A stretch of DNA of 34,503 nt from Oscillospiraceae bacterium (GTDB taxonomy: Bacteria > Bacillota > Clostridia > Oscillospirales > Oscillospiraceae). The stretch covers positions 1-34,503 of the forward strand of contig JAFXAW010000020.1 in the NCBI GenBank assembly GCA_017522015.1. The letters are read 5' to 3'. Made by a program: the position numbers and the translations under genes. How positions within the stretch are numbered: the stretch's first letter is position 1; the number at the start of each line of letters is the position of its first letter. The notes beneath the pieces were generated by a model. That model made no database searches, was not told the DNA's origin, and worked only from the letters and a program-made list of their open reading frames with translations. Shown in pieces: positions 1 to 7,561 of the stretch.

Positions 1-427
1 CGTGCGCCTCGCGCAGCGCGCGCAGGCAGCGTTCGATGGCGCTGCACTGCTCCGGCGCATCATAGCGGCCGAGGCTTGGCGCGAGCAGCGCAAGCTGATG
101 CAGCGCCGCGGCGTCCAGATCGGGCGGCGGGTTCGTCTCCAGCGTCTCACGCCAGAGCTCGGCAAAGCGCGCATCGCCGGAGGCCAGACGCGTCTCCAGC
201 GCGGCGAGCCAGCCGCGGCAGGGGGCGGGGGCTTCGCGTTTCAGGCGGCAGAGAATTTCCGGCAGCGGCGCGCACAGCTCGGAAAGCTCGCTTTTGAGCA
301 TCTCCAGCGTCTCACACACGGAAAGGAGCGCGTCCGCGCACCTGTGCAGCCCCCGCGCGGCGCAAAAGCCCCGGAATGCGCCGGCGAGCACAACGCAGGC
401 CGCGCCCAGCAGACGAAGCGCCGTCAT
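1..427 (-). CDS. spoIIIAB: Stage III sporulation protein AB (partial)
   Basis: Read on the minus strand from ATG at 427 to the left edge, giving 142 residues without a stop; the C-terminus lies outside the window. SpoIIIAB is a membrane-anchored component of the SpoIIIA-SpoIIQ channel linking mother cell and forespore. The sequence shows a hydrophobic start (MTALRLLGAACVVLAGA), then a helical segment (ETLEMLKSELSEL) matching the family's pattern of one N-terminal membrane segment followed by an alpha-helical body of about 170 residues. Its ATG overlaps the TGA of spoIIIAA (ATGA), the usual translationally coupled spoIIIA operon start. Position directly after a clear spoIIIAA makes the assignment firm even though the sequence itself is poorly conserved. 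Confidence 0.87.
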   Translation of the reverse strand, partial: MTALRLLGAACVVLAGAFRGFCAARGLHRCADALLSVCETLEMLKSELSELCAPLPEILCRLKREAPAPCRGWLAALETRLASGDARFAELWRETLETNPPPDLDAAALHQLALLAPSLGRYDAPEQCSAIERCLRALREAH

Positions 428-1302
428 GAAAGCGCCTCCGCGCGGTAAACGCGAGACCCGTCCGCCGCACAGCGGATGACGACCGCCCGGTCAAACGCGC
501 CGAGCGCGCGCAGCTCACGGTAGAGCGGACGGCGGGAGAGGGAGGAAACATCGCGCGCGTGCGCGGTTGCAAGCAGCCGCACGCCGCAGCCCACCGCGTG
601 GGAGATGGCCTCCAGATCCTGCGCGGCGGTGATCTCGTCCATGGCGAGTACCTGCGGATTCATCGCGCGCAGCAGCAGCATCGCGCCCTCCGCCTTCGGG
701 GCGAAGGAGAGCACATCCGTCGTGCGGCCGAGCGAAAAGCCCGCCGCGCCGCCGAGCTCCCCACGCTCGTCCGCCACCGCAACGCGCGTTCCCCTTTCGC
801 CCAGCAGACGGATCAGCTCGCGCGCGAGCGTAGTCTTTCCCCCGCCGGGCGGCGAGAGCAGCAGCGTGGAGACGAACTCCCCGCCCGGGCAGAGCGCGGG
901 GAAGAGCGCGTCCGCGCAGCCTCTGACCTCCCGCGGGATGCGGATGACCGCGGAAGAAAACGCGCGCAGCGTGCGAAGCTGTCCCATTTCCGTTACAGCC
1001 TCGCCGCAAAAACCGACGCGCACGCCGCCCGGCGCGGTGACAAAGCCCTGACGGAGCTGCTGGCTGACCGCGTGGACGGAGGCGCCGGAGGCGCGCTCGA
1101 GCAGATCGCGCAGCGCGGAGGCCGTCACGGCGCCCGCAGCGGAGAGGGGAACTTCCCCGCGCGGCAGCAAAACGCTTGCGGCCTGTCCGACGCGCAGGCG
1201 GATCTCCTCGGCCACGCTGCAGTCCTTTTCCGGCAGCGCGCGCGCCGCGCTGCGCCACGGCTCCGGCAAAAGCGCGGATGCATTTCGATAGGCAATTTCC
1301 AA
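424..1302 (-). CDS. spoIIIAA: Stage III sporulation protein AA (ATPase)
   Basis: SpoIIIAA is the cytoplasmic secretion-type ATPase of the SpoIIIA-SpoIIQ complex in the mother cell, related to type II/IV secretion ATPases. In the 292-residue product, EIRLRVGQ at about 33-40 is the family's N-terminal motif, SPPGGGKTT at 150-158 is the Walker A loop, and VLAMDEI at 218-224 the Walker B; TAHA near 247-250 fits the sensor region. I chose a TTG start at 1302 because GGGAGGA lies five to seven bases upstream, whereas the in-frame ATGs at 1338 and 1398 have no convincing ribosome-binding site; 1338 remains possible. The stop overlaps the spoIIIAB ATG. No convincing sigma-E promoter could be read upstream. 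Confidence 0.93.
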   Translation of the reverse strand: MEIAYRNASALLPEPWRSAARALPEKDCSVAEEIRLRVGQAASVLLPRGEVPLSAAGAVTASALRDLLERASGASVHAVSQQLRQGFVTAPGGVRVGFCGEAVTEMGQLRTLRAFSSAVIRIPREVRGCADALFPALCPGGEFVSTLLLSPPGGGKTTLARELIRLLGERGTRVAVADERGELGGAAGFSLGRTTDVLSFAPKAEGAMLLLRAMNPQVLAMDEITAAQDLEAISHAVGCGVRLLATAHARDVSSLSRRPLYRELRALGAFDRAVVIRCAADGSRVYRAEALS

Positions 1303-1426
1303 GCTTGTCCTCCCGGGCGTTCGGATTTCCGGCGGCATACCCCGTCTTCCCGCGGCGGGATGGGGGAAAAGGCCGGAGAAAAGCCCCTGACAAGGCATAC
1401 TTATTTGCAAAAAGTGAGAATTATGC

Positions 1427-1455
1427 TTGATTATTCTGACAGATTGTGTTAAAAT
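1427..1455 (+). promoter_or_regulatory. Sigma-A-like promoter of the marR gene
   Basis: TTGATT (1427-1432) and TAAAAT (1450-1455) are separated by 17 bp, ahead of the MarR gene. Confidence 0.6.
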
Positions 1456-1464
1456 GAACAAAAT
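1443..1464. promoter_or_regulatory. Inverted repeat over the marR -10, candidate operator
   Basis: ATTGTGTT and AACAAAAT form 8-bp arms with one mismatch around a 6-bp centre and cover the -10 box. MarR dimers commonly bind such palindromes in their own promoters, so autoregulation is a reasonable inference; no binding evidence exists in the sequence. Confidence 0.4.
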
Positions 1465-1524
1465 TACAATGGGGATTTATGGCGTTGTGAAAACAAATAT
1501 ACAAGATACAAGGCGGTGTGCAGG

Positions 1525-1995
1525 ATGATCCAACAATGGCATCAGAAAGAAACTGACCACGCGTCTGTCGGTTGGCTGCTGCGTCATATCGCAAAGCTTC
1601 ACAGACAGGTATCCAAGGCAAAGCTGTCCTATCGGCCCGGGGAGGACCCGGGGCAGCCCGTTATCCTGATGGTGATGCAGGATTCGGAGGACATGGGCAA
1701 CACCATTTCGCAAAATGACCTTGCGCGGTCACTCCACGTTTCCAACCCGACCGTGACGGCCTCGCTCAAGAGTCTGGAGCGGCAGGGTTACATCGAGCGG
1801 AAGCCGGATCCCGGCGATATGCGCCGCAAGCTGCCCGCCCTCACGCCGCTCGGCAAGCAGGCCGCGGGTGAGTGCCGCAAATGCATCGAGAGCGTCAGCG
1901 AGGAAATGCTTACCGGCTTTTCTGCGGAAGAGCGGCAGCAGCTGATCTCCTTCCTCCGGCGGATGAAGGACAATCTTGAGCAGTGTGAGCGCTGA
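1525..1995 (+). CDS. MarR-family transcriptional regulator
   Basis: A 156-residue winged-helix regulator. The central part reads QNDLARSLHVSNPTVTASL, a helix-turn-helix, followed by LERQGYIERK and DMRRKLPALTPLG, the recognition-helix and beta-wing pattern of MarR proteins (D-x-R in the wing). Flanking helices would form the dimer interface. I start at ATG 1525, preceded by AAGGCGG at good spacing; a GTG at 1516 is in frame but its site is worse. A sigma-A-like promoter with an overlapping palindrome lies upstream. The divergent neighbour is spoIIIAA and no efflux pump or enzyme is co-directional next to it, so its ligand and targets cannot be guessed. Confidence 0.88.
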   Translation: MIQQWHQKETDHASVGWLLRHIAKLHRQVSKAKLSYRPGEDPGQPVILMVMQDSEDMGNTISQNDLARSLHVSNPTVTASLKSLERQGYIERKPDPGDMRRKLPALTPLGKQAAGECRKCIESVSEEMLTGFSAEERQQLISFLRRMKDNLEQCER

Positions 1996-2003
1996 AAATG
2001 CAA

Positions 2004-2033
2004 AAGAGCCGACCGCATTTGCGGTCGGCTCTT
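2004..2033. terminator. Bidirectional terminator between marR and the cell-wall hydrolase
   Basis: A perfect 13-bp stem (AAGAGCCGACCGC with its complement) and ATTT loop lies between convergent genes. The minus-strand copy is followed by TTTTGCATTTT; the plus-strand T-run is weak. Confidence 0.75.
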
Positions 2034-2079
2034 GCATTCGCATCCGGGCGTTTGCCGGGGAACATTCGCCTTCGGGCCT

Positions 2080-2667
2080 CTACCCGGCGGCATACAGCTC
2101 CGGCCGGATGCTGTAACAGAAATAGGTGGGGCCCAGCGCGCTGTCGACGAAGGTGGTGTGGACACCGCCGCCCTGCACAAAGTTCGCCTGAAAGACCACC
2201 GAGGGGTCGCCCAGAACCCGCTCCCCCATAAGCAGCCGCAGCGCAAGACGCACGCAGCGCTCGGAGGGATACAGCGAGTCGAAATACGGGTTGTTTTTTC
2301 CGTAATACTGCCCCGGCTGCTCCAGCACGTCGCGGATTGTGTTTGCAAACTCCGGCGAGGCCACGCGGTTTAATACAACCTCTCCCACGCACATTTTCCA
2401 TTCGTCGGACAGCCATACGCTGCCCGCCTCGGCATACATGATCTTGCTCAGCAGCAAGAGATCCTCAAAGGAAATTTCCGGTTCGTCCGAACCGAGCTGC
2501 GCGTTGCGCTCGCGCTGTGCCGCTTCCGCGGCCAGACCGGCCTGCCAGTCGCACACCACGGCGGCGGAGACCATGTCCTCCAGATAGTCCGGCGCTTCGT
2601 AGCCGGCGCCTCCGGCGATGACCGCGCAGGCTGTGAGCGCGGAGACAATCGCATAACATAAACTCAT
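2080..2667 (-). CDS. SleB-like cell-wall hydrolase (Hydrolase_2 family)
   Basis: A 195-residue protein with an N-terminal hydrophobic segment (MSLCYAIVSALTACAVIAGG) that should act as a signal peptide or anchor. The catalytic part starts near residue 63 with LLLLSKIMYAEAG, whose Glu matches the catalytic acid of SleB/CwlJ-type lytic enzymes, and continues with VGEVVLNRV and FQANFVQGG, typical of the family. These enzymes cut peptidoglycan, often spore cortex. There is no N-terminal peptidoglycan-binding domain as in full SleB, so a general wall hydrolase or a CwlJ-like role are both possible. The start is fixed by AAGGAGG eight bases before ATG 2667. Sporulation genes lie on both sides. Confidence 0.87.
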   Translation of the reverse strand: MSLCYAIVSALTACAVIAGGAGYEAPDYLEDMVSAAVVCDWQAGLAAEAAQRERNAQLGSDEPEISFEDLLLLSKIMYAEAGSVWLSDEWKMCVGEVVLNRVASPEFANTIRDVLEQPGQYYGKNNPYFDSLYPSERCVRLALRLLMGERVLGDPSVVFQANFVQGGGVHTTFVDSALGPTYFCYSIRPELYAAG

Positions 2668-2955
2668 AGGTAAAACCTCCTTTTCGGCCGGGTGAAGCCC
2701 GGCTTGGTCGGTGAAATCCGAATCCGGTACGGCAGCGCGCGCGTCCGGCTTTGCAGGACGGCACGCAGCGGGTCTGTGCCCGGCGCAGGACGGCCGGGTT
2801 ATGCCCGGATCGGTCGGAAAGCAAGCCGCGCGTCGCCTTTTCGTGCAGCCTGCCGCGCGATGGGAAACTGTACCCCGCGGGGGCGGTTCGGCGCCTGTTT
2901 CCCAGCCTATGCGCGCCGCGCGGAAAGTATGCCACAAAATCCGCGCCTATGGTAT
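2668..2955 (-). other. Long GC-rich leader of the cell-wall hydrolase gene
   Basis: About 290 nt lie between the predicted promoter and the start codon. On the minus strand they contain two related hairpins, GCCGGGC-TTCA-CCCGGC and CCGGG-CATAA-CCCGG, each followed by CCG. I found no open frame with coding character and no match to a riboswitch class I know. Confidence 0.35.
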
Positions 2956-2984
2956 ATTCTACCAAAAGAAACAAAAAATTACAA
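2956..2984 (-). promoter_or_regulatory. Sigma-A-like promoter of the cell-wall hydrolase
   Basis: On the minus strand TTGTAA (2984-2979) and TAGAAT (2961-2956) are 17 bp apart. Confidence 0.55.
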
Positions 2985-3210
2985 GTCCTTGCCAATTAGT
3001 AACAATTCCAACAGAAAAACAAACAATTTGTTAAAGAGCCTTTTCGCCGCGCAAGCGCCGTGCAGCGCGCGGAGGGAGCGGGAGAGGCGCGTCCATGAAG
3101 CGGGAGCGCCGGGCGAAAAAGGCCCGAATATGGGGGAAAAACGCCGAAAACCGCGAAAAGCGGCGAATTTCGGCGAATCGTGGGAGCCGCCCGGTGGGAA
3201 AAGGGCGAGT

Positions 3211-3219
3211 TTTGTCGAA
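3211..3219 (+). promoter_or_regulatory. 0A box (Spo0A~P binding site) upstream of spo0A
   Basis: TTTGTCGAA is an exact match to the known Spo0A target core TGTCGAA. It lies about 140 bp before the spo0A start and just upstream of a sigma-H-like promoter, an arrangement that in Bacillus subtilis gives Spo0A autoregulation. Confidence 0.65.
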
Positions 3220-3229
3220 AGCTTTTTTC

Positions 3230-3254
3230 AGGAGACGACAGGTTTCGTGTGAAT
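3230..3254 (+). promoter_or_regulatory. Candidate sigma-H promoter of spo0A
   Basis: AGGA (3230-3233) and GAAT (3251-3254) with 17 bp between them fit the sigma-H pattern (AGGAWWW, GAAT). An extended -10, TGCTATATT at 3289-3297, could be a second, sigma-A start. Both are inferred from short matches. Confidence 0.4.
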
Positions 3255-3358
3255 CCGCCCATGCGGCATGGTAGATTATGGGTGTTTCTGCTATATTGCA
3301 GGATTCAAACAGAAGGTCTGCCAAAGCCGTCATTTTCACGCTATATGGGAGGTATATT

Positions 3359-4156
3359 ATGGAAAACAAGCTTCGCGTGCTGATCGCGGATGCAAGCGAG
3401 GACTACAGAGGGATGCTATCCTCGGCAATGGAAGCGGATCCTCATTTTCAGGTGCTGGATACGGCGGGGGACGGTCTGGACGCGGTTGCCAAGGCGGCAG
3501 CGCTGCAGCCGGATGTGATCGTTTTGGACCTTGTGCTGCCGAAGCTCGACGGAATGGGTGTGCTGCGCCGCCTGCAGGAGATGAATCTCAGCGCGCTGCC
3601 CTTTGTTGTGTCCGGCTTTTACAACAGCCATGTGGTGGCGCAGGCTGTGGAGCTCGGCGCGTGCTACTTCATGCCCAAGCCCTATGAGATGGAGGAGCTG
3701 CTCGGCCGCATCCGCCTTTGCTCCTGCACCCAGCCGCTGCGCGCGGCGGAGGCCGTTCCCGCGGATCGGGCGGCGCTGGCCAAGCGCAAGGCCGAGCAGG
3801 GGCTGGAAACCGCCGTCACGGACATCATCCATGAGATCGGCGTGCCCGCGCACATCAAGGGCTATCAATATCTGCGCGAGGCCATCATCCTCACCGTGAA
3901 CGACATGGACATTATCAACGCCGTGACCAAGGCGCTCTATCCCGCCGTGGCGCGGAAGTTCCAGACGACGCCCTCACGCGTCGAGCGCGCCATCCGCCAC
4001 GCCATCGAGGTGGCGTGGGATCGCGGCGATCTGGAAACGCTGCAGCGCTTTTTCGGCTACACGGTCAGTAACATCAAGGGCAAGCCCACGAACAGCGAGT
4101 TCATCGCCATGATTGCCGACTGCCTTTCGCTGCGCCGCAAGGCGGGCAGCTTCTAA
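3359..4156 (+). CDS. spo0A: Sporulation transcription factor Spo0A
   Basis: The master regulator of sporulation entry, 265 residues, the family's usual length. The N-terminal receiver domain has phosphoacceptor Asp57 in [11 protein letters not shown] and the conserved Lys in YFMPKPYE. The C-terminal DNA-binding domain contains [12 protein letters not shown], the recognition region [17 protein letters not shown], and the closing [14 protein letters not shown], all typical of Spo0A. ATG 3359 is preceded by GGGAGG at six bases. An oddity: the acidic pocket reads IADAS, with Ala at residue 12 where Bacillus subtilis has a second Asp. It is a single gene closed by a strong terminator. A 0A box and a sigma-H-like promoter upstream suggest autoregulation. 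Confidence 0.97.
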   Translation: MENKLRVLIADASEDYRGMLSSAMEADPHFQVLDTAGDGLDAVAKAAALQPDVIVLDLVLPKLDGMGVLRRLQEMNLSALPFVVSGFYNSHVVAQAVELGACYFMPKPYEMEELLGRIRLCSCTQPLRAAEAVPADRAALAKRKAEQGLETAVTDIIHEIGVPAHIKGYQYLREAIILTVNDMDIINAVTKALYPAVARKFQTTPSRVERAIRHAIEVAWDRGDLETLQRFFGYTVSNIKGKPTNSEFIAMIADCLSLRRKAGSF

Positions 4157-4174
4157 AGGCGCATTGAAAAGGAA

Positions 4175-4228
4175 AAAACACTCCTGATTTATGGGATTGA
4201 GCGTATCCCAAGAGATCAGGAGTGTTTT
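4175..4228. terminator. Terminator after spo0A with a nested hairpin
   Basis: AAAACACTCCTGAT (4175-4188) pairs perfectly with 4215-4228, which ends in TTTT. The loop contains its own hairpin, GGGAT/ATCCC. Confidence 0.8.
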
Positions 4229-4462
4229 GCGTTTTGGAAAGTGCGCACTTGGGCTGCGGTTTTGGTTGCGTTGGATTGGGTGGCTTTTGGCGCTGCGTGG
4301 GATGGGGCTGCGGTTTGGAAGAAACGTCCGGATTTTGGAAAGGACGGGCGGGGGTTTGCTTTCCGACGCTGCGCATACTGAGCAAGGTGCTGTTTTGCAG
4401 CGGGGGCGCGCGTGCCTTTCGCGGCAAACGGCGCGGTTTCTCTGTCCGGATGCGCGAGGCTC
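4229..4462. other. Non-coding G/T-biased spacer
   Basis: The plus strand is markedly rich in G and T, with loosely repeated GGGCTGCGGTTTTGG-like motifs at about 4251 and 4308. Open frames here have no ribosome-binding site and no recognisable protein pattern. I see no gene. Confidence 0.4.
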
Positions 4463-4491
4463 TTGACAGACGGGGAAGTTTTGAGTATACT
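4463..4491 (+). promoter_or_regulatory. Sigma-A promoter of the peptide importer operon
   Basis: TTGACA (4463-4468) and TATACT (4486-4491) are separated by exactly 17 bp. Confidence 0.8.
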
Positions 4492-4584
4492 GCTTCTGCT
4501 CACAATTAAATATAGAATGAGCCAAAATCATGAGGCTGCGCGGCGGGATTCTGCCGTGAGCAGCCAAGGCAAGGAGAAGATCAC

Positions 4585-6144
4585 ATGAAAAGAATTTGGA
4601 AGATTCTTGCCCTCCTGATGGCTGTTATGTGCCTGGCAGCGGTACTCTGCGCATGCGGAGACGGCAAGCCCGGCGGCACAGAAGGCAACGAAGGTTCGGT
4701 TTCCGGCTCGCCCGCATCCGATTCCGGCAAGAACGGCATTGTCGTCGCCATTGCGCAGGATCTGGATGACAGTCTTGACCCTCACCACATGGAGGCCGCA
4801 GGAACCAGGGAAGTTCTGTTCAACGTATTTGAAGGGCTTGTCAAGCCCGACAGTGAAGGCAATTTGCTCCCCGCTGTCGCCAAGAAATACGTCGTTTCCA
4901 AGGAAGCAGATGTCTTCACGTTCGAGCTGCGCGAGGGTGTCCGGTTCCATAACGGCGAGTTGGTGACGGTCGGGGATGTTTTGTATTCTCTCGAGCGCTG
5001 CATGAGCAAGGGAGAGGACGGGGCGACACTGGTGGACGGTTTCGAGGCTGTGAAGAGCGTCGAGGCGCCGGACGAGAAAACCATCGTCATCACGCTGACG
5101 GAGGGCAACACCGCATTTCTGGCCAGACTTACGGCGGCCATCATCCCCGCGGATTACGACGGGCAGGCCACCGCGCCGGTTGGCACGGGCCCCTTCCGCT
5201 TCGTTTCCCGCACGCCGCAGCAGAACTTCATCGTCGAGCGCTTCGACGAGTACTGGGGCGAGAAGGCGAAGCTGGAAAAGGTGGAATTTCGCATTTTTGA
5301 CAACGCCACGGCGATTGTCATGGCGCTTAAGTCGGGCGCTGTGGATTTCTGCGCGCATCTGACACAGGTGCAGACCAATGAGCTGGGCAGCGATTTCACC
5401 ATCCTCGAGGGCACGATGAATCTGGTGCAGGCGGTGTATCTGAACAACGCCGTCGAGCCGCTCAGCGACGTTCGGGTGCGGCAGGCGCTGAGCTATGCCA
5501 TCGACCGCGAGCAGATCATGCTCTTCCTCGCGGACGGCCGCGGCACGGCGCTGGTCAGCAGCATCTATCCCGCTTTTGGCAAATACTTCATGCCCGAGCT
5601 GGCCGATTACTATCCCACGAACGTGGAAAAGGCCAAGGAGCTGCTTACTGAGGCCGGCTATCCGGACGGGTTCCCGCTGGTGATCACCGTTCCCTCCAAC
5701 TACGCTCCGCACGTGGACACGGCCACGGTCGTGGTCGAGCAGCTGCGCGCCATCGGCGTGGATGCCAGCATCAACATTGTCGAGTGGAGCACATGGCTGT
5801 CCGACATCTATCAGGGCCGCAATTACGAGGCCACCGTCGTGGGCTTTGACGCCAAGACCCTCACCGCCCAGGCGCTGCTGGACCGCTGGCGGAGCGATTC
5901 CTCCAGCAACATCAGCAATTTCTCCAACGCGGAGTATGACCGCGTCTATGCCGAGGCCTGCGCCTGCGTGGACGACGCGGAGCAGACCGAGCTGTTCAAG
6001 CGCTGCGAGACCATTCTCACCGAGCAGGCGGCAAACCTGTATATTCAGGATCTCTGCGACCTCGTCGCGATGAAGAGCACGCTCGACGGCTATAAGTTCT
6101 ATCCGATCTACGCGATGGATCTCTCCACGGTCTATTACAAGTAA
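4585..6144 (+). CDS. Peptide/nickel-type ABC transporter substrate-binding lipoprotein
   Basis: A 519-residue SBP_bac_5 family protein that captures the substrate outside the cell for the importer encoded downstream. It has a lipoprotein signal with lipobox LCAC (modified Cys24), then a low-complexity Gly/Ser linker to about residue 50. The mature part starts IVVAIAQDLDDSLDPH, the family's first strand, and includes FNVFEGLVKPD, FELREGVRFHNGE and VRQALSYAIDREQI, hallmarks of DppA/OppA/NikA proteins. AAGGAG lies eight bases before the ATG. It is the first gene after a strong promoter and is followed by a 15-bp hairpin that may stabilise its mRNA end. Dipeptide, oligopeptide or nickel cannot be told apart from sequence alone. 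Confidence 0.93.
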   Translation: MKRIWKILALLMAVMCLAAVLCACGDGKPGGTEGNEGSVSGSPASDSGKNGIVVAIAQDLDDSLDPHHMEAAGTREVLFNVFEGLVKPDSEGNLLPAVAKKYVVSKEADVFTFELREGVRFHNGELVTVGDVLYSLERCMSKGEDGATLVDGFEAVKSVEAPDEKTIVITLTEGNTAFLARLTAAIIPADYDGQATAPVGTGPFRFVSRTPQQNFIVERFDEYWGEKAKLEKVEFRIFDNATAIVMALKSGAVDFCAHLTQVQTNELGSDFTILEGTMNLVQAVYLNNAVEPLSDVRVRQALSYAIDREQIMLFLADGRGTALVSSIYPAFGKYFMPELADYYPTNVEKAKELLTEAGYPDGFPLVITVPSNYAPHVDTATVVVEQLRAIGVDASINIVEWSTWLSDIYQGRNYEATVVGFDAKTLTAQALLDRWRSDSSSNISNFSNAEYDRVYAEACACVDDAEQTELFKRCETILTEQAANLYIQDLCDLVAMKSTLDGYKFYPIYAMDLSTVYYK

Positions 6145-6156
6145 GCGATTTGAAAG

Positions 6157-6190
6157 CGGCAGGACGGGAAACACGTTTCCCGTCCTGCCG
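6157..6190 (+). other. 15-bp perfect hairpin after the binding-protein gene, no T-tract
   Basis: CGGCAGGACGGGAAA (6157-6171) pairs perfectly with 6176-6190 around a CACG loop. What follows is AACGCCGC, not a U-run. It is better read as a 3'-end stabiliser or processing site that favours the binding-protein message over the permeases than as a terminator. Confidence 0.55.
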
Positions 6191-6411
6191 AACGCCGCAA
6201 AAGGCAAAGCCTTTTTCAGCCGCCCCGGCTCTTGCAGTGCAGGCGCAGGGGAGGTTGGACGCGCAATTTGCGTTTCCGGGCGGTGTTTTCCCGACGCATA
6301 CGCCGCCGGAGAAAACGCCTTTTCCATTTTTCGCGCCCCCGGGTGCGGACGCCGCAAAGCGTTTTCACAGAAGAAAAATTCAGGCAAAAATACAGAAAAG
6401 GAGGCGGGAGA

Positions 6412-7353
6412 ATGCGCTATATTATCAGGAAGTTGGCCGTTTTGGTCGTGACGCTTCTGCTTGTTTCCATCGTGGCCTTTCTCGCCTTTCAGATCATCCC
6501 CGCCGACCCGACGGCGAAGATCCTCGGCACGAGCGCAACGCCCGAAAAGGTCGCGGCGCTGCGGGAGGAGCTGGATCTTAACGGCAGCATCGTCTCGCGC
6601 TATTTCCGCTGGCTCGGCGGTTTCGTCACGGGCGATCCCGGCGTGAGCTACAACTACCGCTGCCCGGTTTCCGAACTGCTTGCGGATAAGCTGCCCGTGA
6701 CAGCGGGGCTGTCCATCCTGAGCTTTCTGCTGGTGATTGTCATTTCGATCCCGGTGGGCATGCGCCTTGCATGGCGCGCGGGCTCGGTTGTGGACCGCAT
6801 TTTCTCCACTCTCAATCAGATCGTGATGAGCGTGCCGCCCTTTTTCATCGGCATTCTCTTTACATACCTGTTCGGCCTCGTGCTCAAATGGTTCACGCCG
6901 GGCAACTTCGTTTCGGCGCAGGAAAGCTTCTGGGGCTACTGGGGCTATCTGTTCTTCCCGGCGCTCGCCATCGCGCTGCCCAAGAGCACGATGGTCATCA
7001 AGCTGCTGCGCGGCAACCTGCTGACCGAATACGGCAAGGACTATGCCCGCACGGCTTACAGCCGCGGCAACAACACCTCGGGCGTGATGCGCCGCCATCT
7101 GCTGCGAAACGCCATGCTCTCCGTTGTGACCTTTCTGGCCTTCACGCTGGCGGACATCGTCGCCGGCAGCATCATCATTGAGCAGGTCTTCGGCATTCCG
7201 GGACTTGGCCGATTGCTGCTGAGCGCCATCGGCAACCGCGACTATCCCGTTGTGCAGGCGATTGTTGTGATCCTCGCGTGCATCGTGATGGTGGTCAACA
7301 CCCTCGCGGACATCGTCAACCAGTTCCTTGACCCGCGTCTGCGGCTGAATTAA
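6412..7353 (+). CDS. ABC transporter permease, DppB/OppB type
   Basis: A 313-residue inner-membrane permease. The N-terminus MRYIIRKLAVLVVTLLLVSIVAFLAFQIIPADP is the classic DppB/OppB first membrane helix ending in the PxDP motif (split here for reading: FLAFQIIP then ADP). About six membrane helices follow. The EAA loop that contacts the ATPases reads YARTAYSRGNN with HLLRNAMLSVV after it, and EQVFGIPGLGRLLLSAI is the conserved C-terminal block. The start follows AAAGGAGG. It pairs with the second permease downstream to form the translocation pore. A 184-bp spacer with tandem repeats separates the two permease genes, unusual in such operons. Confidence 0.93.
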   Translation: MRYIIRKLAVLVVTLLLVSIVAFLAFQIIPADPTAKILGTSATPEKVAALREELDLNGSIVSRYFRWLGGFVTGDPGVSYNYRCPVSELLADKLPVTAGLSILSFLLVIVISIPVGMRLAWRAGSVVDRIFSTLNQIVMSVPPFFIGILFTYLFGLVLKWFTPGNFVSAQESFWGYWGYLFFPALAIALPKSTMVIKLLRGNLLTEYGKDYARTAYSRGNNTSGVMRRHLLRNAMLSVVTFLAFTLADIVAGSIIIEQVFGIPGLGRLLLSAIGNRDYPVVQAIVVILACIVMVVNTLADIVNQFLDPRLRLN

Positions 7354-7360
7354 AGCAAAT

Positions 7361-7487
7361 CGCGGCTTTGAACTGAAGCGGGGGAAAAATCCCGCGGCTC
7401 AACGGAGCGGGGAAAGCAAAGACCCGCGGCTCAACGGAGCGGGGGAACAAAGATCCGCGGCTGAACTGAAAAGCAGAAATCCGAATC
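7361..7487 (+). repeat. Four-copy tandem repeat, 31-32 bp unit
   Basis: Copies begin with CGCGGCT or a close variant at 7361, 7393, 7425 and 7456 and share the pattern CGCGGCTcaACgGAgCGGGG-AAA. The 3' end of the preceding permease gene (GCGGCTGAATTAAAGC) resembles the unit, especially the fourth copy, so the array may have grown from the gene's end. It sits within the operon, between the two permease genes. Confidence 0.7.
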
Positions 7488-7561
7488 CGCAGCAGCGCAG
7501 AGTCTGCGCTGCACTTCATGCTTCATTTCGCCCCACGGTGGGCGTCGGTGAGGAAAAAACC

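Noticed and set aside
2668-2955. Cyclic di-GMP riboswitch in the cell-wall hydrolase leader
   Set aside because: Hairpins are present but the conserved GEMM core could not be found.
4222-4509. Cys/Gly/Trp-rich small protein after spo0A
   Set aside because: It begins inside the terminator stem, has no ribosome-binding site and lies in a G/T-biased spacer.
4528-7098. An 856-codon open frame on the minus strand
   Set aside because: It lies antisense to the binding-protein and permease genes, has no ribosome-binding site or recognisable domain, and is His/Gln/Arg-rich as expected for the complement of GC-rich codons.
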